Below, piece by piece: positions 37,343 to 45,726 of a stretch of 64,000 bases of DNA. Position numbers and translations under genes: made by a program. The DNA comes from Bacteroidales bacterium (GTDB lineage: Bacteria; Bacteroidota; Bacteroidia; Bacteroidales; VadinHA17): positions 181,602 through 245,601 of the forward strand of contig WXFD01000043.1 in NCBI GenBank assembly GCA_009877105.1, given 5' to 3'. Every line of letters begins with the position of its first letter. The stretch's first letter is position 1. Below the pieces are notes generated by a model. The model saw only the letters and a program-made list of their open reading frames with translations. It made no database searches and was not told the DNA's origin.

Positions 37343-39529
37343 CTAATTGAACCAGTATGAAAGCTTGACAACAATTCCCCTGTTTTTAACACTGTAATTT
37401 CCAGGGTATGAGTTCTCGGTGTATACGATGAACAGGTCCGAGACGGGAGCAAACCGCCACTGGAACCGGAGATTCAGGTTAAGATTGTCGATCTGGTTGT
37501 TGTATTGGATGAAGCTTGTAAAGAAAAGCCTGTCGGTAAAGGTGAAGTCGAATCTTGGACCTATCAGAAGCAGTTTTGCACTGTTGTATGGTTCAGGCAG
37601 TAAAATGTTGTTATATGTGGCGACAACAGACAGGCTTCCATAGGGCTGGACACGGTAGTACAATTTCCCGTCAAGATACAGCCTGGTCCCGGTGTAATAA
37701 CCTCCGTATTTGCCTGTTATTTCAAAGTTCAGCAGCCTGCGTACGTCCGATATGAAAGTTGCTCCGATCCCGTTCCATGTAAAATCGTCGTTGGCATTGA
37801 ATTTAGTTCCTCCGGTGTTTGTGGGGTCGAAGGGTTCAGCAAGCCTGACATATGAATTCTGGAACTCGATGGAAAATACGTTCCTGTTGAGCCACTCTAT
37901 GCTGTAGGAGATCCTGGTATCCCGGTCGGTAAGCGAAAATGATCCGGACGGATTAAAGAACAGGTCAGATTCTATTCCCGGTCCGTGATTGGCGATGGTG
38001 CTTGAATGCGGAAAAAACTTATAGCCGATTTTCGGCGCCATTTCATAATATCCCTTTCTTCTTACAAAACCGGTTTCGGCATTGAAATCTTTGCCGACTG
38101 CAGCCTGATCAAGGGAAGCTGACAGATACTGGGCGGAATACTTGATATTTGCGGCCACGGCGGCGTCGTTGAATGTTGTGCCCTGGTGAATATCATGATG
38201 ATAGAATGCCTTGCCCGTCCATTTGTTGTCTGGGCTTGAAAGGTTGTATTCCAGACCGCCTATCCTGTTGAACCTTTCCTGCCCGTTTTCCCCTTTCCTG
38301 CCCCCCGTAACCTGCTTGTTTACAAGGAAGGCGGAAATACTTGAACGGCTGAAAACCTGTCTTTGCAAAGCTGCCACCATATAATTCGATGCCTGAACGG
38401 TATCTTTGTTCCCAGTCTGGATATCCATAACTCCCAGTCTCCATTTGTTTCCAAGCTTGCCGCTGAGCCTGGCGCCTGCCCTTACCGGGTTATCGAGACC
38501 AATCCTTCTTGAAAAAAAAGGCCTGACGGTTTCAGTTCCCAGGCTTGCAAACAAATCGCTGTTCTCGAGATAGAACTGACGCTTTTCCGGAAAGAACAAT
38601 TCAAAGCGGTCGAGGTTGGTTTGCTGGGCATCCACCTCCACCTGTGAATAGTCGGGATTTACTGTAAGATCGAGATTGAGCGAGGTTGAAATAATTGCTT
38701 TTGCATCTATTCCGGCGGAAGGTTCGAAATTAAAATCCTTTCCGTTAAGTTTATCCTGAGTACTTTTTGCCGACACATAAGGTATAAGCGAGAACCGGGG
38801 TCCGGATTTGGGCAGAGGTTTATCCCATACGAGCGTCCCGGTGTATGCGAGGGTTGCGGTTGCAAACTGCCTTGGCATCGGTGCCCAGCTTGATTTCTCA
38901 TTTGTTTTGAGGTCCTGCCTGCTGAAGTTTATTCCCCATTCAGGCGTTCCGCCGTGGTACCTCAAACTTCTGAAAGGTATTGCAAACTCGGCAACCCAGC
39001 GGTCATCATAGTTCTTTACAGCTGATCTCCACTTTATATCCCAGTTTAGGTTTACGGTGCCTCCGTCTGCCTGAACGCCGTCCCATTGTGCCCCGGCCGG
39101 TGAGATCCCGAAGGCAAAACCATTTGTCTGGTCATTGAATGTATCGATAAAAACAATGAAATTGTCATTTTTCCCGAAATTGAAATCGCGGCGGAGTGAT
39201 TCCACGGGGCGCTTCCCCGGGAGTGGATCAAAACAGGTAATCCCCAGGTAAAGTGTGGTTGGAGTGTATGTAAGCTTCACTTCTGTCTGGGCAATTGCAT
39301 AACCGGTGTCAGTGGGCAGAACCCTCTGCAGATGTCCGGCTTTTTCCGCAACCTGCCATACATCCTCATCCAAAACACCGTCAACTGATATTTGTTCGGA
39401 GGTTTCCTTTATATGGATCCTGTATGCTTCCCGGTTGATACCTTTTGTCTGGGAAAAGATTTCTCCTATGCTGAAAAGGAAAAGAACGGATGTAAAAGCA
39501 AAAACCAAATACCTGGTCATGTGTAACAA
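37343..39529 (-). CDS. DUF5916 / CBM9-like outer-membrane protein
   Basis: 728 residues with a signal peptide (YLVFAFTSVLFLFSIGEIFS). Residues about 40-230 form a CBM9-like domain (ISVDGVLDEDVWQVA; LTYTPTTLYLGITCFD; DNFIVFIDTF), and the rest is a DUF5916 beta barrel (FFPEKRQFYLENSDLF is a hallmark) ending LSYWFN. Such proteins are frequent in Bacteroidota; carbohydrate binding is inferred, transport function is unknown. ATG at 39529 or 39520 both precede the signal peptide. A likely independent unit, convergent with the FAH gene and divergent from nagB. Confidence 0.83.
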   Translation of the reverse strand: MLHMTRYLVFAFTSVLFLFSIGEIFSQTKGINREAYRIHIKETSEQISVDGVLDEDVWQVAEKAGHLQRVLPTDTGYAIAQTEVKLTYTPTTLYLGITCFDPLPGKRPVESLRRDFNFGKNDNFIVFIDTFNDQTNGFAFGISPAGAQWDGVQADGGTVNLNWDIKWRSAVKNYDDRWVAEFAIPFRSLRYHGGTPEWGINFSRQDLKTNEKSSWAPMPRQFATATLAYTGTLVWDKPLPKSGPRFSLIPYVSAKSTQDKLNGKDFNFEPSAGIDAKAIISTSLNLDLTVNPDYSQVEVDAQQTNLDRFELFFPEKRQFYLENSDLFASLGTETVRPFFSRRIGLDNPVRAGARLSGKLGNKWRLGVMDIQTGNKDTVQASNYMVAALQRQVFSRSSISAFLVNKQVTGGRKGENGQERFNRIGGLEYNLSSPDNKWTGKAFYHHDIHQGTTFNDAAVAANIKYSAQYLSASLDQAAVGKDFNAETGFVRRKGYYEMAPKIGYKFFPHSSTIANHGPGIESDLFFNPSGSFSLTDRDTRISYSIEWLNRNVFSIEFQNSYVRLAEPFDPTNTGGTKFNANDDFTWNGIGATFISDVRRLLNFEITGKYGGYYTGTRLYLDGKLYYRVQPYGSLSVVATYNNILLPEPYNSAKLLLIGPRFDFTFTDRLFFTSFIQYNNQIDNLNLNLRFQWRFAPVSDLFIVYTENSYPGNYSVKNRGIVVKLSYWFN

Positions 39530-39648
39530 AAATTGACGATGTAATTTAGAATGATTTCCGGGAGCTGCTATTATCGTTAACGTCTTTTAACTTTTAACCA
39601 AAAGGCCCGAAAGTTAGTTTTATTTTTTATTTTTAAGCAAAAAAAGAG

Positions 39649-40383
39649 ATGCAAATAAACATTAGCAGCGACGCACTGGAGCTCGGAACAAAGGCAGCCA
39701 GGCATATTTCAGCAAAACTGAAGGAAGTAATTGCAGAAAAGGGAGAAGCCAGGATGGTCGTGTCTACCGGAAGCTCCCAGTTCGAAATGTTCCAGAGCCT
39801 CATCAGAGAGAATGTAGACTGGGCCAGGGTTGAGATATTTCACCTCGATGAGTACATAGGATTGCCTGTTACCCATATTGCCAGTTTCAGGAAATACCTG
39901 TATGAGCGTTTTATAAATCATGTCGCTGTCAGGAAATTTCACAGTGTGGATGTTGAAGGGAACATTCAGGAAAAGATTGAACGGCTTTCAGCTGAAATAA
40001 GCAAAAAACCCGTTGACCTTGGCATCATTGGTATAGGCGTGAACGGGCATATTGCATTCAACGATCCTCCTGCCGATTTTGATACCCGTGATCCTTATAT
40101 AGTCGTGGAACTTGACGATCAGTGCAAGCTTCAACAGGTAAATGAGGGATGGTTCGATACCGTTGCAGATGTGCCCCGGAAAGCCGTTTCCATGAGTGTC
40201 TGGCAGATAATGCAATGCGATTCAATTATTTCGGTTGTTCCCCACAAGGTTAAAGCAGATGCAGTGTTCAGGACTTTCACCAGTAAGCTGACCAATCTTG
40301 TGCCGGCAACCATGCTTAAGGAACATAAGGATCTCACCATATATCTGGACCGGAATTCCGCATCAAAATTAATTGCATTCTAA
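39649..40383 (+). CDS. nagB: Glucosamine-6-phosphate deaminase
   Basis: Converts glucosamine-6-phosphate to fructose-6-phosphate and ammonia. The 244-residue protein has VVSTGSSQFEMF (phosphate loop), FHLDEYIGLP, and the catalytic segment DLGIIGIGVNGHIAFNDPPADF with the Asp and His. It is the first gene of nagB-nagA-symporter, 21 bp before nagA. A gene-specific promoter match was not found in the AT-rich 119-bp upstream gap. Confidence 0.9.
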   Translation: MQINISSDALELGTKAARHISAKLKEVIAEKGEARMVVSTGSSQFEMFQSLIRENVDWARVEIFHLDEYIGLPVTHIASFRKYLYERFINHVAVRKFHSVDVEGNIQEKIERLSAEISKKPVDLGIIGIGVNGHIAFNDPPADFDTRDPYIVVELDDQCKLQQVNEGWFDTVADVPRKAVSMSVWQIMQCDSIISVVPHKVKADAVFRTFTSKLTNLVPATMLKEHKDLTIYLDRNSASKLIAF

Positions 40384-40404
40384 TCATTAAATTCCGGCTA
40401 TTTC

Positions 40405-41583
40405 ATGACGGGCAACAGCTTTGCAGAGGCTTTTCATTATCAGACGGGGGAATATGTGAGGATCGAGTTCAGCGATGACGGGTTGATCAGGGAAATCAGC
40501 ACCGTTGATTGCGCGATCGAAAATCAATCCCGGATTTTTATTGCACCCGGGCTGATTGATAACCAGGTAAACGGTTATATGGGGGTTGATTTTTCTGAAG
40601 ACGGCCTCTCTGCCGACCGTATGGAAATGGTTGTTGAAGCACTACGTGGGAGTGGAATCAGTTCATTCATGCCCACCATTATTACCAACAGCCATAAGAA
40701 TCTGCTCAGAAATTTCAGGCTGGCCGTTAAAACACTGAGAAATAGTAATATCCGTGACTCAATTCCTGGTTTCCATCTCGAGGGCCCCTATCTTTCGCCT
40801 GAACATGGTTATTATGGCACTCATCCTCCGGAGTTTGTCAGGAAGGCTGACTGGAATGAATTTCTGGAATACCAGGAAGCGGCAGAGGGAAATATTATAC
40901 AGGTAACCATTGCTCCCGAAATTGAGGGTGCAATCGGATTTATTGAAAAATGCACCGATAGCGGAATTGTGGTTTCACTGGGGCATTCAAATGCATCAGC
41001 AGAGATAGTGAATCTGGCTGTGGAAAAAGGCGCAAGAATTTCGACTCATCTTGGGAACGGACTTGCAAACAAGATAGACCGCCACCGGAATCCCATCTGG
41101 CCCCAGCTGGCAAATGACCTGCTGACTCCCTCGATAATTGCTGACGGACATCACCTCCTGAGGGAAGAAATTATCGTGTTCACAAGGGTAAAAGGGCCCG
41201 ATAATATTTTTCTCACCTCTGATTTAAGCCCGCTGGGCGGAATGCCTCCCGGAACATACACCTACATGGGCAGTGAAGTAATCCACACCCCCGACGGTTT
41301 CCTGAAAAACCCAAGGATGAATTGCCTTGCAGGTGCCTCACAGACCATAAAAACGGGTGTGGAGAATATGATTATTTTTACAGGATGTTCACTGCCTGCT
41401 GCTATAAACATGGCATCGAAAAACGTGGCAAAGGCCTGTAGGCTAAATGACCGGGGAACAATTGAAACCGGGAAACGGGCAGATCTGATCCTGTTTGAAT
41501 CAGCCGAAAATAAAATTAATATCTTAAAAACCATAGTGAAGGGCAGAATTGCCTATACTGGCGGAACCACACCAAACAGCTGA
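40405..41583 (+). CDS. nagA: N-acetylglucosamine-6-phosphate deacetylase
   Basis: Removes the acetyl group from N-acetylglucosamine-6-phosphate, feeding NagB. 392 residues, amidohydrolase fold. Metal/active-site segments are HLEGPYLSPEHGYYG (Glu ligand), SLGHSNASAE (His), THLGNGLANKIDRHRNP (His), and TSDLSPLGGMPPG, which holds the catalytic Asp. The first amidohydrolase strand reads FIAPGLIDNQVNGYMGVDF: the usual HxH is NQVNG, as in NagA enzymes that bind a single metal. Confidence 0.9.
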   Translation: MTGNSFAEAFHYQTGEYVRIEFSDDGLIREISTVDCAIENQSRIFIAPGLIDNQVNGYMGVDFSEDGLSADRMEMVVEALRGSGISSFMPTIITNSHKNLLRNFRLAVKTLRNSNIRDSIPGFHLEGPYLSPEHGYYGTHPPEFVRKADWNEFLEYQEAAEGNIIQVTIAPEIEGAIGFIEKCTDSGIVVSLGHSNASAEIVNLAVEKGARISTHLGNGLANKIDRHRNPIWPQLANDLLTPSIIADGHHLLREEIIVFTRVKGPDNIFLTSDLSPLGGMPPGTYTYMGSEVIHTPDGFLKNPRMNCLAGASQTIKTGVENMIIFTGCSLPAAINMASKNVAKACRLNDRGTIETGKRADLILFESAENKINILKTIVKGRIAYTGGTTPNS

Positions 41584-41588
41584 GCCTT

Positions 41589-43256
41589 ATGAGTACACCT
41601 GATTATGTAGTATTGTTCGGATATTTTATTCTGATAACCACATTTGGCATCTGGATATCGAGACGAATAAAGACAAGCGACAGTTATTTCAGGGGAGGCA
41701 GACAGTTTAAGTGGTACATTATGATCGGCCAGGCATTTGGTGTGGGGACCCATGCCGAGATGCCTGTTGCCCAGACCGGTGCTACTTTCAGCAATGGATT
41801 TGCCACGATATGGTACCAGTGGAAGAATATGCTTATAACACCTTTCTACTGGCTCATTGCTCCTTTTTACAGGAGAAGCGAGCGCACCACCGTGGGAGAA
41901 ATAGTTGAGGACAGATACGGAAGTTCAATGGGACTTGTTTATACAATATTTGCAATATTGTTCTTTGTGTTCAACATGGGAGTGATGCTGCAGGGAGCAG
42001 CCAAAGTTATTTCAGTGGCTTCGGGGAATCTTGTATCTCCCAATTTCATTGTACTTGCCATGACTGTGGCTTTTATCCTCTACAGCTTCATCGGAGGCCT
42101 GATTGCGTCAGCATACACCGATTTTATACAGTCGTTTCTTATCATAACCCTTTCTATTATCCTTATCCCGCTGGGATTGAGAGAAATAGGAGGATTCAGC
42201 TATATGAGGTCGGTATTGCCCGAACATCATTTCGATGTATTCAATGCAGCCAGCGGCATCGATACCTTTACCATACTGATGCTTGCAATTAACGGTATAG
42301 TGGGAATAACAGCACAGCCACACATGATTTCCATGTGTGCCACAGGGAAAACTGAAAGGGCAGGCAGGATAGGTCAGACTTTCGGATCAATGGTGAAAAG
42401 ACTGGTTACTATAGGATGGGCCCTTACCGGCCTGGTTGTCGGTGCGCTTGCAATTAAGAACAGTGTGACCCTGCCCGACCCTGAAATGGCTTTCGGATAT
42501 GCCTGCGGTGAACTTCTCGGCCCTGGCCTTGTCGGACTGATGCTGTCGGCTATTGTTGCAGCGAATATGTCGGCCTGTTCGAATTTCATGGTCAACATTG
42601 GCGCCCTGTTCACCAAGAACCTGTTCCGTAAATATTTCAGGCCAGATGCAACTGATCGTGATCTGCTGTGGACCGGCCGTTATTCGGGTCTGGCCCTTGC
42701 CTTTCTTGCAGTATTGTTCGCTCTCTCGATAAAAAACGTCCTCCATGCATTTCTGTTTACTGAGACCCTGGCAGCATTCATGGGAATTATGTTCCTTGGC
42801 GGGCTGATCTGGAAACGGGCCAACCGCTACGGGGCAGGAGCAGCGGTACTTTCATCATTGATCGTGTATTATCTGGCAAATTATTTTTATTCAGGGAATT
42901 TGCAGCTCGTGTATGTATGGAAACCTGCCCCGTTTGGATTTGCAATGTTTGCGGGTTTCCTGATGTTCTGGCTTGTCAGCGTCCTGGCCCCCCCTGAGGA
43001 TAAAGAAAAAATTGAATTGTTCTTCGATAATATGAGAAGGAAATCCGATTCCGCTTCGACGGATGCCCTTGGCCGTAAGCCCCTTGGTTCGGAAACCGGC
43101 GAGGACCTGCTGCTTCTTGATCTGCCGGGATGGAGAAGGAAGGAACGCTGGCAGAATTTCTTCAAAAGATACCGTGAGGATCTTGTCGGATTCCTCATTT
43201 CCTGGATTGTTGTCGGACTGCTTATATTTCTTGCATGGGCAATCCTTCAGATCTGA
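41589..43256 (+). CDS. Sodium:solute symporter (SSS family)
   Basis: A 555-residue transporter with about 13-14 membrane segments. SDSYFRGGRQFKWYIMIGQAFGVGTHAEMPVAQTGATF near the start and SFIGGLIASAYTDFIQSFLII are SSS family features. A charged cytoplasmic loop (residues 470-510) precedes a last membrane segment. It starts 5 bp after nagA and so probably imports an amino sugar or a related compound with Na+. No kinase gene is present in the operon, so phosphorylation would need a gene elsewhere. Confidence 0.85.
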   Translation: MSTPDYVVLFGYFILITTFGIWISRRIKTSDSYFRGGRQFKWYIMIGQAFGVGTHAEMPVAQTGATFSNGFATIWYQWKNMLITPFYWLIAPFYRRSERTTVGEIVEDRYGSSMGLVYTIFAILFFVFNMGVMLQGAAKVISVASGNLVSPNFIVLAMTVAFILYSFIGGLIASAYTDFIQSFLIITLSIILIPLGLREIGGFSYMRSVLPEHHFDVFNAASGIDTFTILMLAINGIVGITAQPHMISMCATGKTERAGRIGQTFGSMVKRLVTIGWALTGLVVGALAIKNSVTLPDPEMAFGYACGELLGPGLVGLMLSAIVAANMSACSNFMVNIGALFTKNLFRKYFRPDATDRDLLWTGRYSGLALAFLAVLFALSIKNVLHAFLFTETLAAFMGIMFLGGLIWKRANRYGAGAAVLSSLIVYYLANYFYSGNLQLVYVWKPAPFGFAMFAGFLMFWLVSVLAPPEDKEKIELFFDNMRRKSDSASTDALGRKPLGSETGEDLLLLDLPGWRRKERWQNFFKRYREDLVGFLISWIVVGLLIFLAWAILQI

Positions 43257-43338
43257 TCGGGAAAAACATGCACATCACCGGGTCATGATAATTTTCTGCA
43301 ATTGCTGTTATAATCTGTTGAGTACGGTATGACATTGA

Positions 43339-43369
43339 TTTGAATATATTAGTGTTTATCGTATATTTA
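43339..43369 (+). promoter_or_regulatory. Promoter of tatA
   Basis: TTTG (43339-43342), a 19-nt spacer and TATATTTA (43362-43369), one base away from TAnnTTTG. Expected start of transcription is about 43375, 17 bp before the ATG at 43392. Confidence 0.52.
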
Positions 43370-43391
43370 CAGATGTTTAAATCATTGACAC

Positions 43392-43580
43392 ATGGGAAAT
43401 TTCGGAATCACGGAAATAATTCTTGTAATCCTGGTTATTGTCCTCCTTTTCGGCGGGCGTAAGATTCCTGAGCTTATGAAAGGGATAGGTCAGGGTATGA
43501 AGGAATTTAAAAAAGCATCGAAAGTTGAGGATGATCCTGAAAAAACCAAAACCGGGTCTTCAGAAAATAAGGGAGAATAA
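43392..43580 (+). CDS. tatA: Twin-arginine translocase subunit TatA/E
   Basis: A 62-residue protein with the standard TatA layout: an N-terminal membrane helix (ITEIILVILVIVLLFGG), the hinge GGRKIPELMKGIGQGMKEFKKA, and a short acidic, unstructured tail. It forms the pore-like part of the Tat system for folded exported proteins. tatC is not adjacent. The genes downstream encode several proteins with twin-arginine signals. Confidence 0.93.
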   Translation: MGNFGITEIILVILVIVLLFGGRKIPELMKGIGQGMKEFKKASKVEDDPEKTKTGSSENKGE

Positions 43581-43790
43581 ATTTAACTTATTGTGGTTCA
43601 TTCCGGCTGTACCAGGTTACCAATGCGCCTGCAGTGCAATGATCCTGAGTCTTGTGTATCCTGATGTGTCAGACTGCAGACGTTCAGGACGTGATAGTTT
43701 GCAGATGAACGGGGAAGAAGTGAACCTGAACCTGCCCGGGTGATTATATCTATGTACCACAGAATGAAATCTTGAATTCAATAAATTCCT

Positions 43791-44714
43791 ATGATTACCA
43801 GAAGGAAATTTTTCAGAAATTCTGCTTTGGCTTCAGCAGGTCTTATTGCCGGTGCAGGTTCAGCCGGCATGGCATGCAGCAACAGGGATAATCCTGGCAG
43901 TTATGACATCATGGAAGAGGCCTTGAAGTTCCGGAAGATCAATGCACATGAACATGTTTACCTGGGCTCTGAACCTTCTTCTCTCATAAATGCCGCCGAT
44001 CGTCTTGGAATGGAAAAGCTGGTGGTATCACTTCCGGTTACAGTTGAAGACAGGGTACTTGTAACACCAGAAAAATTCAGGGAATGTAATAACCTGGTAT
44101 TAAAAGCAATGAAGCTCTTTCCCGACAGGATAATGGGCCAGTTTTACATCAATCCCTATTATTCAAAGGAATCCCTGGAAGAAATTGACAGGTGTGTTTC
44201 TGCCGGCATGGTCTCAATGAAGGGCTATTACCAGGTGAAGATAAATGATCCGTTATACTATCCCGTCATTGAAAAGATGATTGACCTGAAAATGATCATC
44301 CTTATGCATACTCATTGCGGAATTGGGGTAGGCGGGTACAGGACCAAATATGGCAATATACAGGCCAATGCTTCAACTCCCGATGATTTTGCCGGGGCAG
44401 CAGAAAGATATCCCGAAGCTTTGTTCCAGTATGCACATACCGGGGGAGGAGGCGACTGGGAATATGCCTGTAAGACTTTGAGGGATTATCCTAATGTTTA
44501 TGTTGATACATCCGGCAGCAATAATGAAAGCGGAATGATCGAATATGCAATGAAGCATCTTGGCGAGGACAGGCTTTTTTTCGGGACCGACGGTTCATAT
44601 TACCAGGGTGTGGGTTCGATTCTGGCAGCAAACATAAATGATGACCAGAGGAAAAAGATTTTTTTTGACAATTATAATCTGATTCTGAAAAGATCCGGGA
44701 ACCATGTTGATTGA
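43791..44714 (+). CDS. Exported amidohydrolase-related protein (Tat signal, lipobox)
   Basis: 307 residues. The N-terminus ITRRKFFRNSALASAGLIAGAGSAGMACSN has both a twin-arginine motif and a lipobox-like AGMAC, suggesting a Tat-exported lipoprotein. The mature part is an amidohydrolase-2-type TIM barrel: INAHEHVYLG (metal-binding His pair), MHTHCGIG, YAHTGGGGDW and FFGTDGSYY (late Asp). It probably hydrolyses or decarboxylates a small organic acid or lactone. It overlaps the next gene by 11 bp. Confidence 0.8.
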   Translation: MITRRKFFRNSALASAGLIAGAGSAGMACSNRDNPGSYDIMEEALKFRKINAHEHVYLGSEPSSLINAADRLGMEKLVVSLPVTVEDRVLVTPEKFRECNNLVLKAMKLFPDRIMGQFYINPYYSKESLEEIDRCVSAGMVSMKGYYQVKINDPLYYPVIEKMIDLKMIILMHTHCGIGVGGYRTKYGNIQANASTPDDFAGAAERYPEALFQYAHTGGGGDWEYACKTLRDYPNVYVDTSGSNNESGMIEYAMKHLGEDRLFFGTDGSYYQGVGSILAANINDDQRKKIFFDNYNLILKRSGNHVD

Positions 44715-45489
44715 TGTAAGTGCGAATATCGGACACTGGCCCTTCAGGCAGACAGGACTGAAAACATGCAGGGAATTGCTTGGGAACATGGACCGGTACG
44801 GAGTTGAAATATCCGTTATTTCAAATATGAACGGGATCTTTTATAAGGATTCACATGCTGCCAATGAAGAACTGTACCGGGAAATTTCATCGGAAAAGCG
44901 GTTCAGGGGACGCTTTGTTCCCTTTGCTGTTATCAATCCGCTATATGCAGCATGGAGACATGATCTTCTTGTCTGCAGCAGGGAATTGAAATTCAAAGGG
45001 CTACGGTTATATCCGCAGTATCACGATTATGAAATAACGGATCCTGCCTGTATCGACATGGTCAGGTGTGCGAGGGATGAGGGAATGGTCATCGCTCTTA
45101 CCGTCCGCATGGTCGACAGCAGGCTCCGTTCGTGGATGGATCTCAGTTCAGAATGGATATTGAAGGATGTGATTCCACTCATTCGCGAAGTGCCCGACGC
45201 CAGATACATGATTTTGAATGTATCGGGAGGTATAATGTTAAATGATGAGGATACGGCTTTGATAAGAGGAACAGATATGATCTTCGATACTTCGGGAAGG
45301 AATATATCTGACCTGGGAAGTTTGCTGAAGAAATACGGCAATGATAAGTTTGCATTCGGCACCCACTCCCCGATACTCGATTATCTCACCGGATTGCTCA
45401 GGATCGAAGCCCTTGCGGACAATGAAGCTGATGAATCAACCAGGGAAATGCTGAGATCGGGAAACGCAAAGAGACTTCTCGGAATCTGA
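44704..45489 (+). CDS. Amidohydrolase-like protein without clear metal ligands
   Basis: A 261-residue TIM-barrel protein that overlaps the previous gene. Strand layout follows amidohydrolase-2, but the HxH position reads ANIGHW, the central His position is not evident, and the late Asp segment reads FGTHSPILDY. It has no signal peptide. Either it uses another metal arrangement or it is a non-catalytic partner. The fold assignment is moderately sure, the activity is not. Confidence 0.65.
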   Translation: MLIDVSANIGHWPFRQTGLKTCRELLGNMDRYGVEISVISNMNGIFYKDSHAANEELYREISSEKRFRGRFVPFAVINPLYAAWRHDLLVCSRELKFKGLRLYPQYHDYEITDPACIDMVRCARDEGMVIALTVRMVDSRLRSWMDLSSEWILKDVIPLIREVPDARYMILNVSGGIMLNDEDTALIRGTDMIFDTSGRNISDLGSLLKKYGNDKFAFGTHSPILDYLTGLLRIEALADNEADESTREMLRSGNAKRLLGI

Positions 45490-45726
45490 AAATCCGTTTG
45501 AGTGGATTCAGGCCGGGATTTTAATCAGCACCTCATCTTCATCCATGGTTATTAATTCAGAATGGTTTTTCAGGTGGCTGACCATGAAAGGTTAAACATA
45601 CATCAGATGCAACCTGTTGATTGACCAGAAACACGAACATGAATGAAAACACTCGCGTTCAGTCATGCGTGGTTCCCTGTCCGGGAGGTCAGACAGGCAT
45701 CCGGGCTTTTAAAAAAACAGATACAG

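Noticed and set aside
45660..45726. Using the longer start at 45643 for the esterase
   Set aside because: The extra 28 residues precede a complete signal peptide starting at 45727 and themselves look like neither a signal nor a domain; the stretch also contains a weak hairpin (CCTGTC/GACAGG) that suggests untranslated leader.
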